64,000 bases of DNA, from contig NW_026262668.1 of assembly GCF_021869535.1 (NCBI RefSeq), positions 140,603,635 to 140,667,634 of the forward strand. Reading direction: 5' to 3'. Shown in pieces: positions 11,254 to 23,205 of this stretch. The translations under genes were made by a program, and so were the position numbers. Positions within the stretch are counted from its first letter, which is position 1; each line of letters begins with the position of its first letter. This stretch comes from Mytilus californianus (Eukaryota > Mollusca > Bivalvia > Mytilida > Mytilidae). The notes beneath the pieces were generated by a model. That model did not search any database. It was not told the DNA's origin and saw only the letters and a list, made by a program, of their open reading frames with translations.

Positions 11254-14200
11254 AATCCTCTCCCTATCCCAATAGCCAATGTGGAATAAACTAATTCTCT
11301 CCCTACTCCAATAGCCAATGTGGAATAAACTAATCCTCTCCCTATTCCAATAGCCAATGTGGAATAAACTAACCCTCTCCCTATTCCAATAGCCAATGTG
11401 GAATAAACTAACCCTCTCCTTATTCCAATAGCCAATGTGGAATAAACAAACCCTCTCCCTATTTCAATAGCCAATGTGGAATAAACCAACCCTCTCCCTA
11501 TTCCAATAGCCAATGTGGAATAAACAACCCTCTCTCTATTCCAATAGCCAATGTGGAATAAACTAACCCTTTCCCTATTCCAATAGCCAATGTGGATTAA
11601 ACAACTATCTCCCTATTCCAATAGCCAATTTGGAATAAACAACCCTCTCCCTATTACAATAGCCAGTGTGGAATAAACTAACCCTCTCTCTATTCCAATA
11701 GCCAATGTGAAATAAACAACTCTCTCCCTATTCCAATAGCCAATGTGGAATTAACAACCCTCTCCCTATTCTAAAAGCCAATGTGGAATAAACTAACCCT
11801 CTCACTATTCCAATAGCAATCATCTTCCTATTCCAATAGCCAATGTGGAATAAACTAATTCTCTCCCTACTCTAATAGCCAATGTGGAATAAACTAATCC
11901 TCTCCCTATTCCAATAGCCAATGTGGAATAAACTAACCCTCTCCTTATTCCAATAGCCAGTGTGGAATAAACAACCCTCTCCCTATTTCAATAGCCAATG
12001 TGGAATAAACTAACCTTCTCCTTATTCCAATAGCCAATGTGGAATAAACAACCCTCTCCCTATTCCAATAACCAATGTGGAATAAACTAATTCTCTCCCT
12101 ACTCCAATAGCCAATGTGGAATAAACTAATCCTCTCCCTATTCCAATAGCCAATGTGGAATAAACTAACCCTCTCCCTATTCCAATATCCAATGTGGAAT
12201 AAACTAACCCTCTCCTTATTCCAATAGCCAATGTGGAATAAACAAACCCTCTCCCTATTCCAATAGCCAATGTGGCATAAACTAACCCTCTCCCTATTCC
12301 AATAGCCAATGTGGAATAAACAACCCTCTCCATATTCCAATAGCCAATGTGGAATAAACTAACCCTTTCCCTATTCCAATAGCCAATGTGGAATAAACAA
12401 CTATCTCCCTATTCCAATAGCCAATGTGGAATAAACAACCCTCTCCCTATTACAATAGCCAGTGTGGAATAAACTAACCCTCTCTCTATTCCAATAGCCA
12501 ATGTGGAATAAACAACTCTCTCCCTATTCCAATAGCCAATGTGGAATAAACAACCCTCTCCCTATCCCAATAGCCAATGTGGAATAAATTAACCCTCTCC
12601 CTATTCCAATAGCCAATGTGGAATAAACTAACCCTCTCCTTATTCCAATAGCCAATGTGGAATAAACAACCATCTCCCTATTCCAATAGCCAGTGTGGAA
12701 TAAACAACCCTCTCCCTATTTCAATAGCCAATGTGGAATAAACAACCCTCTCCCTATTTCAATAACCAATGTGAAATAAACAATCCTCTCCCTATTCCAA
12801 TAGCCAATGTGGAATAAACAACCCTCTCCCTATTCCAATAGCCAATGTGAAATAAACAACCCTCTCCCTATTCCAATAGCCAATGTGGAATAAACAACCC
12901 TCTCCCTATTTCAATAGCCAATGTGGAATAAACAACCCTCTCCCTATTTCAATAACCAATGTGAAATAAACAACCCTCTCCCTATTCCAATAGCCAATGT
13001 GGAATAAACTAACCCTCTCCCTATTCCAATAGCCAATGTGGAATAAACTAACCCTCTCCCTATTCCAATAGCCAGTGTGGAATAAACTAACCCTCTCCCT
13101 ATTCCAATAGCCAATGTGGAATAAACTAACCCTCTCTCTATTCCAATAGCCAATGTGGAATAAACAACCCTCTCCCTATTCCAATAGCCAATGTGGAATA
13201 AACAACCCTCTCCCTATTCCAATAGCCAATGTGGAATAAACAACCCTCTCCCTATTCCAATAGCCAATGTGGAATAAACTAACCCTCTCTCTATTCCAAT
13301 AGCCAATGTGGAATAAACAACCCTCTCCCTATTCCAATAGCCAATGTGGAATAAACAACCCTCTCCCTATTCCAATAGCCAATGTGGAATAAACAACCCT
13401 CTCCCTATTCCAATAGCCAATGTGGAATAAACTAACCCTCTCCCTATTCCAATAGCCAATGTGGAATAAACAACTCTCTCCCTATTCCAATAGCCAATGT
13501 GGAATAAACTAACCCTCTCCCTATTCCAATAGCCAATGTGGAATAAATTAACCCTCTCCCTATTCCAATAGCCAATGTGGAATAAACAACTATCTCCCTA
13601 TTCCAATAGCCAATGTGGAATAAACTAACCCTCTCCCTATTCCAATAGCCAATGTGGAATAAACTAACCCTCTCCCTATTCCAATAGCCAATGTGGAATA
13701 AACAACTATCTCCCTATTCCAATAGCCAATGTGGAATAAACTAACCCTCTCCCTATTCCAATAGCCAATGTGGAATAAACTAACCCTCTCCCTATTCCAA
13801 TAGCCAATGTGGAATAAACTAACCCTCTCCCTATTCCAATAGCCAATGTGGAATAAACAACCCTCTCCCTATTCCAATAGCCAATGTGGAATAAACTAAC
13901 CCTCTCCCTATTCCAATAGCCAATGTGGAATAAACAACCCTCTCCCTATTCCAATAGCCAATGTGGAATAAACTAACCCTCTCCCTATTCCAATAGCCAA
14001 TGTGGAATAAACAACCCTCTCCCTATTCCAATAGCCAATGTGGAATAAACTAACCCTCTCCCTATTCCAATAGCCAATGTGGAATAAACTAACCCTCTCC
14101 CTATTCCAATAGCCAATGTGGAATAAACTAACCCTCTCCCTATTCCAATAGCCAATGTGGAATAAACAACCCTCTCCCTATTCCAATAGCCAATGTGGAA

Positions 14201-15137
14201 TAAACTAACCCTCTCTCTATTCCAATAGCCAATGTGGAATAAACAACCCTCTCCCTATTCCAATAGCCAATGTGGAATAAACAACCCTCTCCCTATTCCA
14301 ATAGCCAATGTGGAATAAACAACCCTCTCCCTATTCCAATAGCCAATGTGGAATAAACTAACCCTCTCCCTATTCCAATAGCCAATGTGGAATAAACTAA
14401 CCCTCTCCTTATTCCAATAGCCAATGTGGAATAAACTAACCCTCTCCCTATTCCAATAGCCAATGTGGAATAAACTAACCCTCTCCTTATTCCAATAGCC
14501 AATGTGGAATAAACTAACCCTCTCCCTATTCCAATAGCCAATGTGGAATAAACTAACCCTCTCCCTATTCCAATAGCCAATGTGGAATAAACTAACCCTC
14601 TCCCTATTCCAATAGCCAATGTGGAATAAACAACCCTCTCCCTATTCCAATAGCCAATGTGGAATAAACAACCCTCTCCCTATTCCAATAGCCAATGTGG
14701 AATAAACTAACCCTCTCCCTATTCCAATAGCCAATGTGGAATAAACTAACCCTCTCCCTATTCCAATAGCCAATGTGGAATAAACTAACCCTCTCCCTAT
14801 TCCAATAGCCAATGTGGAATAAACTAACCCTCTCCCTATTCCAATAGCCAATGTGGAATAAACTAACCCTCTCCCTATTCCAATAGCCAATGTGGAATAA
14901 ACTAACCCTCTCCCTATTCCAATAGCCAATGTGGAATAAACTAACCCTCTCCCTATTCCAATAGCCAATGTGGAATAAACAAACCCTCTCCCTATTCCAA
15001 TAGCCAATGTGGAATAAACAAATCCTCTCCCTATTCCAATAGCCAATGTGGAATAAACTAATCCTCTCCCTATTCCAATAGCCAATGTGGAATAAACTAA
15101 CCCTCTCCCTATTCCAATAGCCAATGTGGAATAAACA
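11254..15137. repeat. 38/39-bp minisatellite, about 100 copies
   Basis: Unit CCCTCTCCCTATTCCAATAG + CCAATGTGGAATAAAC(T)AA, 38 or 39 bp depending on an optional T. Each unit carries two CCAAT pentamers 5 bases apart and an AATAAA hexamer. The left third (11.25-13.0 kb) is diverged, with variants such as CTATTACAATAG and CCTACTCC; the right two-thirds (13.1-15.1 kb) are almost uniform. Two rare variants recur with the same 796-bp offset (11291/12087 and 11651/12447), showing a segmental duplication within the array. 39-bp units keep frame, so long apparent ORFs with a 13-residue period appear on the - strand; 38-bp units break them. I do not consider these to be genes. Confidence 0.97.
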
Positions 15138-15466
15138 AAGCAATACAGTACGCACAGTAAAACTCGGTTTAAAAGAAGTCCGATGGTTGAATAGGTAAAA
15201 AAAAATAAGCAAAAATGATGGTTATATGAGCTCTACAGAGCTCGTGTTTACTCTGTTAATTTGTACATTTTACTTACTTATACATAAATTAACCAAGGAC
15301 TACTAGCGATTACTTACATGTCAGCTCCAGGGCTCAATTAAACTGATCGAAAGATCATGTCTTCGTGAAAATCAACCACAATCCCTGCCGTTAGGGGTTT
15401 AGTTGTAACAGTAAATTCGGTCCGATAGTAAAATGTGTTCCCAAGACATTGTTTGATATGTAATGA
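15138..15466. other. Spacer, nothing recognised
   Basis: About 330 bp between the minisatellite and the MITE-like element; no gene or repeat recognised. Confidence 0.4.
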
Positions 15467-16146
15467 AGTCCATGACCATAATTTTACTAGAAAAATAAGT
15501 CCCAGGATAAATGTTCCTAGGAAAATAAGCCCATAGCTAGTAAAATATGTCTGGCACTGATTTTCAAGGGACTTAATTACTTTTCTAGTAAATTATGGTT
15601 ATTATGGTTATGGAGAGTTTTTCGTGCATATTTGGGACAATTTTCAAATTTGTATCGAACTCTTCTGAAAATGACTGAATTATAAAGATAAAAAGTCCTT
15701 GTTATCAATTTTTCCTAGGAAAAAAAAACTCCTTTTAAAATTTCAATTCTTAAGACATTCCTTAATATTAATCCAACTGTGTATAGTTATTACTTCATTA
15801 TTACTTCAAATAAAAAAAAACAACAATTTTTAAGTAATAAAAATCATAAAGTGTGTGATATCAATTTTCCTAGGAAAAAGTCCAATGTAATTATTTTGAA
15901 ATGCACCCATATTTTAATAAAATGATGAAAGATTAGTGTACAACTGTTAAACAAAAATATTGAAACTTCACAAGTAAACAATCCCATTGTTTATATGTAA
16001 ATATTTTTCCTAGTAAAATAGAGGACATGGGCATTTTTACCTAGGAATATTAAGTACACGGACATTAATACCTAGGAAAATTTATCTGTGGACATTATTT
16101 ACCGACATCGCTCTAAAAATACTAGTAAATTGTGTAACCATGGACT
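15467..16146. mobile_element. Possible MITE with imperfect terminal inverted repeats
   Basis: The left end AGTCCATGACCATAATTTTA and the reverse complement of the right end (16121-16146, AGTCCATGGTTACACAATTT) share AGTCCATG and, after a gap, TTTACTAG. Between them the palindrome TTCCTAGGAA and near-variants (CCTAGTAAA) recur at least six times in both orientations. About 680 bp, no coding capacity. No clear target duplication was found. Confidence 0.45.
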
Positions 16147-16554
16147 TTTTATACTAGGAATTGGTGTCCACCCGGACACATTATTACCAGACCTGATTTA
16201 TCTCTTTCATAGTATCATGCAATTAATCATAAATTATATGGGAAGAGCATATCCCGTATCATGCCAAAAACAAACAATTACTGGTTTTAGAATAAATATG
16301 TTTATTTTCGGTGCAAAGACCCTATGAGTGAATCAGTATTAATTCCCACAAATGTCAGAAAGTATGTATTTTGTTAATAGAATTAAAAGAAGAATAAGAA
16401 TATTTATTGTTCCGAACAATGGCCATTGACGGAAAGCATGACATTAATTTACAAATGTTCAAACTATTTTTTTACTTTACAGAATGAAGATACTTGAATC
16501 TGTATTTTTTTCTTCTCTTGATGTGCGTATTCCATATTAAAGCTGCTTTATATA
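16147..16554. other. Spacer, nothing recognised
   Basis: AT-rich, with no supportable gene. Short open frames have no family features. Confidence 0.35.
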
Positions 16555-16737
16555 GTTATACAGTATTATGTATCTTATATAGTTAACTGTATTATGTATC
16601 TTATATAGTTAACTGTATTATGTATCTTATATAGTTAACTGTATTATGTATTTTATATAGTTAACTGTATTATGTATCTTATATAGTTAACTGTATTATG
16701 TATTTTATATAGTTAACTGTACTATGTATTTTATTTG
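16555..16737. repeat. 26-bp tandem repeat x7
   Basis: Units TATGTATCTTATATAGTTAA + CTGTAT, with a C/T variant in TATCTT/TATTTT. They abut a LINE 3' end at 16768. Confidence 0.93.
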
Positions 16738-16767
16738 TTTGTATTTTTTTCTATCGTATGAATAGTT

Positions 16768-16850
16768 TGTGAAGGCCCCAGGGAAGATTAACACCTTATT
16801 GTTAAGTGAGCTACCTTCGTTAAATAAAGAATTGTATTATGTATAGAGCT
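16768..16850 (+). mobile_element. 3' end of a CR1/Jockey-like LINE
   Basis: GGCCCCAGGGAAGATTAACA followed by TTATTGTTAAGTGAG and GTTAAATAAAGAATTGTAT closely resembles the 3' end of the elements at 30766 and 46071 (GGCCTCAGGGAAGATTAGTT, then TTAAATAAAGAATT). Only this terminal piece is seen. Its AT-rich tail region may have seeded the neighbouring 26-bp repeat. Confidence 0.65.
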
Positions 16851-17213
16851 AGAAAACCTCACACGACTGTTCTGCTACGACATGCATACCAGTAGAATGA
16901 GGCAGATGGCAGGGTAGGGGCGAGGGTGTAGTGACAGTTTATGTAGAAGCATATTATTTATTAAAAAAATAACGACAATCCGGCTGGCTATTTACCTACA
17001 TGTATCGTTTATTTTGGCCATTTTACAGCATAGTGCTTTAACATTCTATTTTCCTGCATATTTACCGCATAGTGCTTTAGTGTACCTAAATTTTAAATAT
17101 ATCTACATATTCTGCAGATGAACGCATATATCCGATATTAACAGTATGTCCAAAATATAAGACATTAACATTTAGTGCTTACCTATAGACTGCTATAAAG
17201 CTAATGTATAGAA
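16851..17213. other. Spacer, nothing recognised
   Basis: No gene or known repeat seen. Confidence 0.35.
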
Positions 17214-17710
17214 TAGAATAGAATAGAATAGAATATTTTTATTTCCCAAATTACAGGGCCCATAAAGGGCATAAAATCAGATACAATTGATTTACATAAT
17301 TGGTAACAACAACAATAATAGTCACTTGAAAATATATATTTAGTATATTAGCATTGGTCAGAATCAGAGCCAAAAACCACATATATTGTGAATAAAAGAA
17401 TAAAATTACATTATATGCATTCATTCTCAAATCATTTACTTGACTTAGTGTCAATATGCATACCTGATCTCCTTAATTCAAAACAGTCACAAATATAACA
17501 GCCCAGTTTTTCCATAAGAGTTACATTTTCTTGAGTCAAGAGCCATAAAAATTTAGAAGATTTATTTAAATTTTTAAAATTATAACAATTGTCAGATATG
17601 TATTGAAAAAAGTCTTCCCTTTGAATATCATAAAGAGGACATTCTAACAAAAAATGAAGCTCATCTTCAACTTTACCAAGTGAGCAATTTGAATATAATA
17701 TGTAAATAAC
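17214..17710 (-). pseudogene. 5'-truncated LINE fragment with (TATTC)n tail
   Basis: On the - strand, NCSLGKVEDELHFLLECPLY (about 17700-17635) is a typical C-terminal zinc-knuckle motif of LINE RT proteins (C...ED-x-LHF-x(3)-C), followed by FQYISDNCYNFKNLNK and FLWLLTQENVTLMEKLG. The protein then runs into a 3' UTR with GGAAATAAAAATATTCTATT and a pentanucleotide tail (TATTC)n at 17214-17235. Only about 500 bp remain. The tail motif differs from that of the element at 8864 ((TTTGA)n), so it is probably another subfamily. Confidence 0.75.
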
Positions 17711-18256
17711 ACTTGAACACAGTATATGTGCAGCACGCTTTTACCGTTACCGTTATATGATATATATATGCATGAATTAGTGGATTAGTGGCACGTTCCT
17801 TTGTGTGTAATATGAGTTTTTAGTGGGTGCGGGTGTATATTTGTATATAGCGCATTAGCCATTCTTCTATGTAGGAGTGCGCCGATCTAGAACGGCGATT
17901 CATACCTGTAGAAAGAAAGAACGATTATCATTATTTACACACACACAATGATATACTATGATTTTGTTTCGAAATGAAATATTACATGTTCATATAATTA
18001 TAAACCTAAACACTTTCTTTATCTTATATAAATTATGTACATTTTATTCTAACGATATAATAGGCTGAAAATATTACAAACTATTACAATCCGGATTTTC
18101 CTCACATTTACTCCGTTCAGGTCCTTTTTTTATTATTGCGCAAGTGGATCCCTGTCCAGTCATGTCTCCGCTCCCTCTACTTCCACAGTGAGTTAGATAC
18201 CATACTAACATCGATATTCAACCAAAGACTAATTTGCAAAGTGGCTAGGCCTAAAT
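17711..18256. other. Region upstream of methyltransferase exon 1a
   Basis: AT-rich sequence with GTTACCGTTA and an ACACACACA run. It should contain the promoter and 5' UTR for exon 1a, but I cannot point to a convincing TATA or initiator element. An in-frame TAA at 18230-18232 sits just upstream of the chosen ATG. Confidence 0.4.
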
Positions 18257-18375
18257 ATGAATGATACTGGGGACAAATTCACGGATTTATCAGCTGAAAA
18301 CGTAAAGGAAAAACGCCCACAATTCGGAAACAGAAACCTTGAAAATCAGGATAATGTGTTTGAACACAATGCATG
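18257..18375 (+). CDS. METTL2: METTL2/8-type tRNA m3C methyltransferase, exon 1a (cytosolic-type start)
   Basis: First coding exon: 39 codons plus two bases, ATG at 18257 after an in-frame TAA at 18230, ending at the donor GCATG|GTAAGA (phase 2). The N-terminus MNDTGDKFTDLSAENVKEK is acidic and variable. It is followed by RPQFGNRNLENQDNVFEHNA, the conserved METTL2/METTL8 entry segment (R-x-x-FG-x-R-x-L...VFxHNAW). Joined to exon 2 at 38197 it gives HNAWDNVEW, the family hallmark. METTL2 proteins methylate cytidine 32 (m3C32) in the anticodon loop of some cytosolic tRNAs using S-adenosylmethionine. The acidic start with no Arg-rich helix fits the cytosolic form. The intron to exon 2 would be 19.8 kb and holds exon 1b. 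Homology is by motif recognition; transcription is untested. Confidence 0.85.
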
Positions 18376-18990
18376 GTAAGACAACAAAAACCAAAAAAAT
18401 AAAATAGAAAGAATTGTACAGATCGGAAAAAAAACAATTAATTTCGCCATAGGCGACAATGATAGCCTTTTTCCAGATAAAGACTTTAGAAAGTTTATTT
18501 TTCTAACGAAACCTTGCTACAAATAAAGAAAAATTATTCGGACGGTATTTTTTGGTAAAAAAAATATAGGTTCCCGTGGCTTTTCTTAACGTAAATTGTA
18601 CTTATCTCCCTTGCCTATCAATTTTGCACTTATAAACACGTCTCTCATCCTAGCGTAGAAAAGACACCTGAGATCCATTAGGGCTAAGGAAAATATATTA
18701 TTTTGCCTTTGGTATAATGCAGAGTGCACGAAGTCTCTAATAATAAAAAATAACGGATGCACATATTGACCAATCAGGATTAGCCATACTCTTAATTCTG
18801 AATACCATGTTATCTTCAAAAAATGGCTGTGCCCATAATATTTAATGGTTGATTGTAACCTTCATTTACAGTTGCAATCACAACGATTTCCTGAGAACTT
18901 CCTAAAACTCAATATGAATCCGAGAACCGATAGATTTACCCGATAATTCCATTTTATATGGCGTAATACTGCTTTTATCGCAGTCATGAC
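18376..18990. other. Intron sequence, nothing recognised
   Basis: Start of the large intron. A 77-codon - strand frame at 18586-18819 has no recognisable features. It continues into a MITE-like end at 18991. Confidence 0.4.
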
Positions 18991-19145
18991 CAGTCAGGGG
19001 AATCACTTATTTATGAGTGATTTCTTAAATCACTAATTCAAGTAACATTTTGTCCAGAAATGTTGGAAGTGAGAGTTGCCTTTTTTTAATAATCACCTAT
19101 TTAAGTAGTACTAATAAATCACTAAACTAGGTGATTTATTTTCAT
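18991..19145. mobile_element. Left end of a CAGTC-type MITE, truncated
   Basis: Begins CAGTCAGGGGAATCACTTAT, matching the ends of the intact MITEs at 35894 and 44472 (CAGTCAGGGGC / CAGTCAAGGGT, then a T/A-rich stem). It contains ATCACTTATTTATGAGTGAT and GTGATTTATT palindromic strings. No matching right end CCCCTGACTG follows; the next repeat starts at about 19172, so the copy is partial. Confidence 0.55.
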
Positions 19146-19171
19146 TGTAGCTTTAAATATATAATACTATA

Positions 19172-19420
19172 TAGATATAAGAAGATGTGGTATGAGTGCC
19201 AATGAGACAACTCTCCATCCAAGTCACAATTTATAAAAGTAAACCATTATAGGTCAAAGTATGGTCTTCAACATGGACCCTTGGCTCACACCGCACAGCA
19301 AGCTAATGTATAAAGGGCCCCAAAAATTACTAGTGTAAAACCATTCAAACGAGAAAACCAACGGTCTAATCTATATAAAAAACGAGAAACACTTATGAAC
19401 CACATAATTTTTGTCTCGCC
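19172..19420. repeat. Dispersed repeat R1, forward
   Basis: Contains AAGATGTGGTATGAGTGCCA, ATGAGACAACTCTCCATCCA and AGGGCCCCAAAAATTACTAG. The same repeat occurs at 29935-30020 (forward), and in reverse at 44346-44471 plus 47019-47094 and at 49295-49400. Non-coding as far as I can see. I associate it with mussel genomes from memory. Confidence 0.85.
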
Positions 19421-20319
19421 TTGACAGAGTCAAAAAGTGAGACATAGGTATGCTGTTTCCAGCGGTGGCGGCTTCAACAATGTATTAGTTTGTGATTAGG
19501 TCTAGTTCATGGTGAACCACTAGTGGTAATTCAATGATATTTGGTATGCAGTTGTATTAGCATTGGCACATCTCATTACCATGGAGATTATTTGGCCCCG
19601 CCCCCTCAGTCAAGTTTTGCCTACAGTACAACCTGTGACTTCCTCTTAGTTATGTCCACCCTCTTGTTCATGTATGGTCATCATCAAATGGTGGCCAATT
19701 ATTGGGGTATTCAATCTTGAGATGTTGGCCATTTATTGGGGTCATAAAACATAGGTTGATGTTTTATCTAATTATGTTACCTGTTGAAATCAATCAGGGT
19801 TGAAGTTTTCAGCTTGTATGTTTCATTAAAATTTACCTGTACAGGTAACTCAGGTTTCTTCTCAAATTGACATTTCACCTTCCTTGAAAATGTAGAATAG
19901 AATGTTTGTTTTAGTCTTTGTTAATTCATATCATCATGGTCATTTGTTGATTTTTCTGTCTTTAAATTTACATATTTCCCTTTTTTCTAATGTTTTTATT
20001 TTTTTATGTTATTATTATTTTTCATTTGCCAAGAAATATATCCTTTGTGTGATTAAAATTTAATAAATTTTCATTTATCAAGGCTTATGAACAATTTCCT
20101 AAACTTAAAAATGAAATATATATGTTATAAAAAGAAAATATTTCAAGATCTTTCTCTTATATATTCAAACAATTGTCAACAAATTATTTGTGACTTTTTG
20201 TCCTGTGACTTTTTGTCCTATCAAATTTGTGACTTTATGTCCTGTGACTTTTTGTCCTGTGTCTTTCTGTCTGTTTACCTATTAATTAAATCACTTTTTG
20301 TTCTGTGTATTATATTGTC
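19421..20319. other. Intron with weak dispersed-repeat traces
   Basis: A segment starting TTTTGTCTCGCCTTGACAGA (19410-19450) resembles the start of the sequence at 29680 (TTTTGTCTCGCCCTACAACA). A short repeat of TGTGACTTTTTGTCCTATCA type lies at 20190-20300. No gene. Confidence 0.45.
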
Positions 20320-21010
20320 GAAACTGCAGGACTGGCATATGCATGATACATATTCTTGGTATACATTTGCAAAGAATATTTCACTCAACTCAGGCCTTTT
20401 AGATAAAGTTAATAATTGCACGGACTTGAATGAATTAGATTCTTTAAAGCCCTTGATTAAAAATGAATTTTAAGAAAAAAAATAAGAATATTTTTGAAAA
20501 TAAATAAGAATATTTTTTCAAATAGAATAAAAACTTATGATGAAAACAGTAAACTCAAATGCTTCACTAAGTAAAGAATTAGTGGTCATAATTTAGAAAT
20601 AGAAAATGGTGAATAAAAATTCCTAGAAAGAATTGTTTGTAAAATTAACATAACAACATGAACAACTTAGGGATAATCTATTTGAAAATTGTTTACCTTC
20701 TCATAATAATGTCTCTGACCAGTTTATGAATAAAATCTTGAATCTTATGAATAAAATCTTAACCAAGAACAAAAAGTAAAAGAAATGCTAAACCTCTATA
20801 ACCTGGAACATGTTTAAAATACTGGCTCCTTTATAAAAGAAAGTCATTAGAACTGAGGGCAGAAATCTAATAACTTTTTTCCATGTGTTTTGATTTCTTA
20901 TAGAATTGTTATTTCTTTGCATTATAATGTTTGTTTTGGTTTTTTTTTTGTCAGAAACTTGATTAAATTGTAATATGTTTATATGACAATAAAAAAATTA
21001 TCAATTTTTT
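20320..21010 (+). pseudogene. Decayed LINE C-terminal region
   Basis: DTYSWYTFAKNISLN and NCTDLNELDSLKPLIKN (about 20340-20465) match the TYSWYRYAKNI...NCKDIKDVNKIKNDI section of the - strand element at 8864-10767. After many frameshifts the end KRKSLELRAEI (about 20840-20870) matches that element's C-terminus SLELRAGDS. A 3' UTR-like ATGACAATAAAAAAATT follows. This is an old + strand relative of the 8.9-10.8 kb element; the RT core is missing. Confidence 0.7.
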
Positions 21011-21149
21011 CTGTAATGAATATTTTGAATATACATGTATTATCATGATTATTCAATAGAGAAATAATGAATTGCATAAATTTTATTTAGAATAAGTCAG
21101 AAAGATAATCTTAAACATTTGTTAAACAATGTTAAATGCAGTAAGTTTT

Positions 21150-21450
21150 AACAATTTTGAATTTAGAAAATTAATTTGAGAAACACCTTTTCAATGGAAA
21201 AAGGCAGGCGTTGTGAAAGTTTGCATTATATTAGAAGATGATATTCATTTATTATTCACTTGCCAAAAAACACATGTAAAAAATAACTTAAATTGATAGA
21301 ATTATTTAAAAGTTATAACATCAACATGATCAAAACAAACATTTGCAAACAGTCATGAGAAAATTTTTACAAAAAAAAAGTTAGTAAATTAAGCTATATA
21401 TTCAACTAGTTTTATTATTTCATTTTATTTTAGAATTTTATTGTCATAAT
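21150..21450 (+). pseudogene. LINE zinc-knuckle remnant
   Basis: VCIILEDDIHLLFTCQK (about 21215-21270) resembles the C-terminal knuckle of LINE RTs (C...ED-x-HLL-x(2)-C). It is surrounded by stops. The 3' end AGAATTTTATTGTCATAA (about 21430) resembles the other LINE 3' UTRs. Too short for a firm call. Confidence 0.4.
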
Positions 21451-21689
21451 CACGGTTTTTAAATTTGACAAACACAAAAAGTCATATATTTTCCCTGAGA
21501 CACTTTACCTGTAAGTTATGTAATTTTAACACTTCAATGCAGTCATGATTTCTCTTTATCCTTGACTAGTTTTTGATTAATACCTTGTACATGTGTATTA
21601 ATTTAGCAGCAGGGGGTATAATGATGGACATTTAGGGCCATCATGGTGACCATATTTTTTATGGCCACCATTAATAAGATAATGTCACA

Positions 21690-23205
21690 GGTAGAACTGT
21701 ACTATCTTGAAAACTATAATAGATACATTGTAGAGAGAAACTTTCAATTGCAAAAACTGATCAGCAAGACATGTTCTACAAATAAGTCTGCATGGTTGAA
21801 ATCCTCAGTCGACTCCTTATTAATGTTATTGCCCTTTGATGACGATTTGGCCAGCCTGCGACTTTTGTCGTAGAAAGCTCAACATGAGGATAGTGATCCA
21901 GCGGCGAAGATTAACTAACTTCTTAAAAACTTAATATTTCAGAAGGTAGAAGACCTGGATGCTTCAAACTTTAATTGTATATAGATGCCTTATGATATGA
22001 AGTTTCTGTCTGTCATATGTCCATTGTCCTTGACCTCATTTTCATGGTTCAGTGACTACTTGAAAAAAAGTTAAGATTTTTTGTAATGTTAATTTCTCTC
22101 TTATTATGAGTAATAGGATAACTAAATTTGGTATATGCGTACCTTGCAAGGTCATCATGCCTGTCAGACAGTTTTCACTTGACCTCGACCTCATTTCATG
22201 GATCAGTGAACAAGGTTAAGTTTTCGTGGTCAAGTCCATATCTGAGATACTATAAGCAATAGGTCTACTATATTTGGTGTAAATAATGATTGTAAGGTGA
22301 ACATGTCCAACTGGCAGGTGTCATCTGACCTTGCCCCCCTTTTTCATGGTTCAGTGGTCATAGTTTAGTTTTTTTGTTTTGGTCTGTTTTTCTAATACTG
22401 TATGCAATAGGTCAACTGTATTTGGTGTATGGAAATATTTTACGATGTTCATGTCAGTCTGGCAGGTTTTATTTGACCTTGAACTCATTTTCACGGTTCA
22501 TTGCTCAATGTTAAGTTTTTTGTGTTTTGGTCTGTTTTTCTAATACTGTATGCAATAGGTCAACTATATTTGGTGTATGGAAATATTTTAAGATGTACAT
22601 GTCAGTCTGGCATGTTTTATTTTACCTTGACCTCATTTTCACAGTTCATTGCTCAATGTTAAGTTTTTTGTGTTTTGGTCTGTTTTTCTAATACTGTATG
22701 CAGTAGGTCAATTATATTTGGTGTATGGAAATATTTAATGATGTACATGTCAGTCTGGCAGGTTTTATTTGACCTTGACCTCATTTTCATGGTTGATTGG
22801 TCAATGTTCAGTTTTCCTGGTTAACTTTTTTCTTAGATACCTTAAACAATAGGTCTACTGTATTTGGTGCAAGGAATGATTTTAAGGTGTACATGTCTGT
22901 TTGGCAGGGTTCAATTGACCTTGACTTCATTTTCATGGTTCATTGGTGGGTATAGAATTTCCATGGTTTGGTCTGTTTCTTTTATACAATAAGCAATAGG
23001 TCATCTATATTCTGTGTATGGAGGGATTGTATTAAAGGTGTACATGTATTTCTGGCTTGGTTTATCTGACCTTGACCTCATTTTCTTGGATCATAAATGT
23101 TAATGTGATACTTGTAGTAAAACTTTATATGTAGGACTATCAACATAAAATCAATGGTCAGTAAATTAGGTGAGACATTTCAGCGTGTGCACTCTTGTTA
23201 CCAAT
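21690..23205 (+). repeat. Dispersed repeat R2, copy 1, with internal about 135-150-bp tandem units
   Basis: From ACTATAATAGATACATTGTA and GCCTGCGACTTTTGTCGTAG to TTTCAGCGTGTGCACTCTTG. Inside are seven or eight diverged units containing GACCTTGACCTCATTTTCAT, then GCAATAGGTCAACTATATTT and TGTACATGTCAGTCTGGCAG. The same element lies at 43730-44345 plus 47095-47668, there split by a nested insertion. The leading part (TATAATAGATA...GATCAGCAAGAC) also recurs near 26395-26560 and 29240-29290. Confidence 0.9.

Noticed and set aside
11049-15212. Long - strand open frames with 13-residue repeats (IGIGRGLVYSTLA type)
   Set aside because: They follow from the 39-bp unit length; 38-bp units shift the frame at irregular points, several frames are open at once, and there is no start or domain context.
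17834-18180. Clear TATA/initiator promoter for exon 1a
   Set aside because: Several TATATA strings exist, as expected in AT-rich DNA; none has a position or partner element that would single it out.
18586-18819. 77-codon - strand frame just after exon 1a
   Set aside because: No family features, no splice logic, and it lies antisense in the intron.
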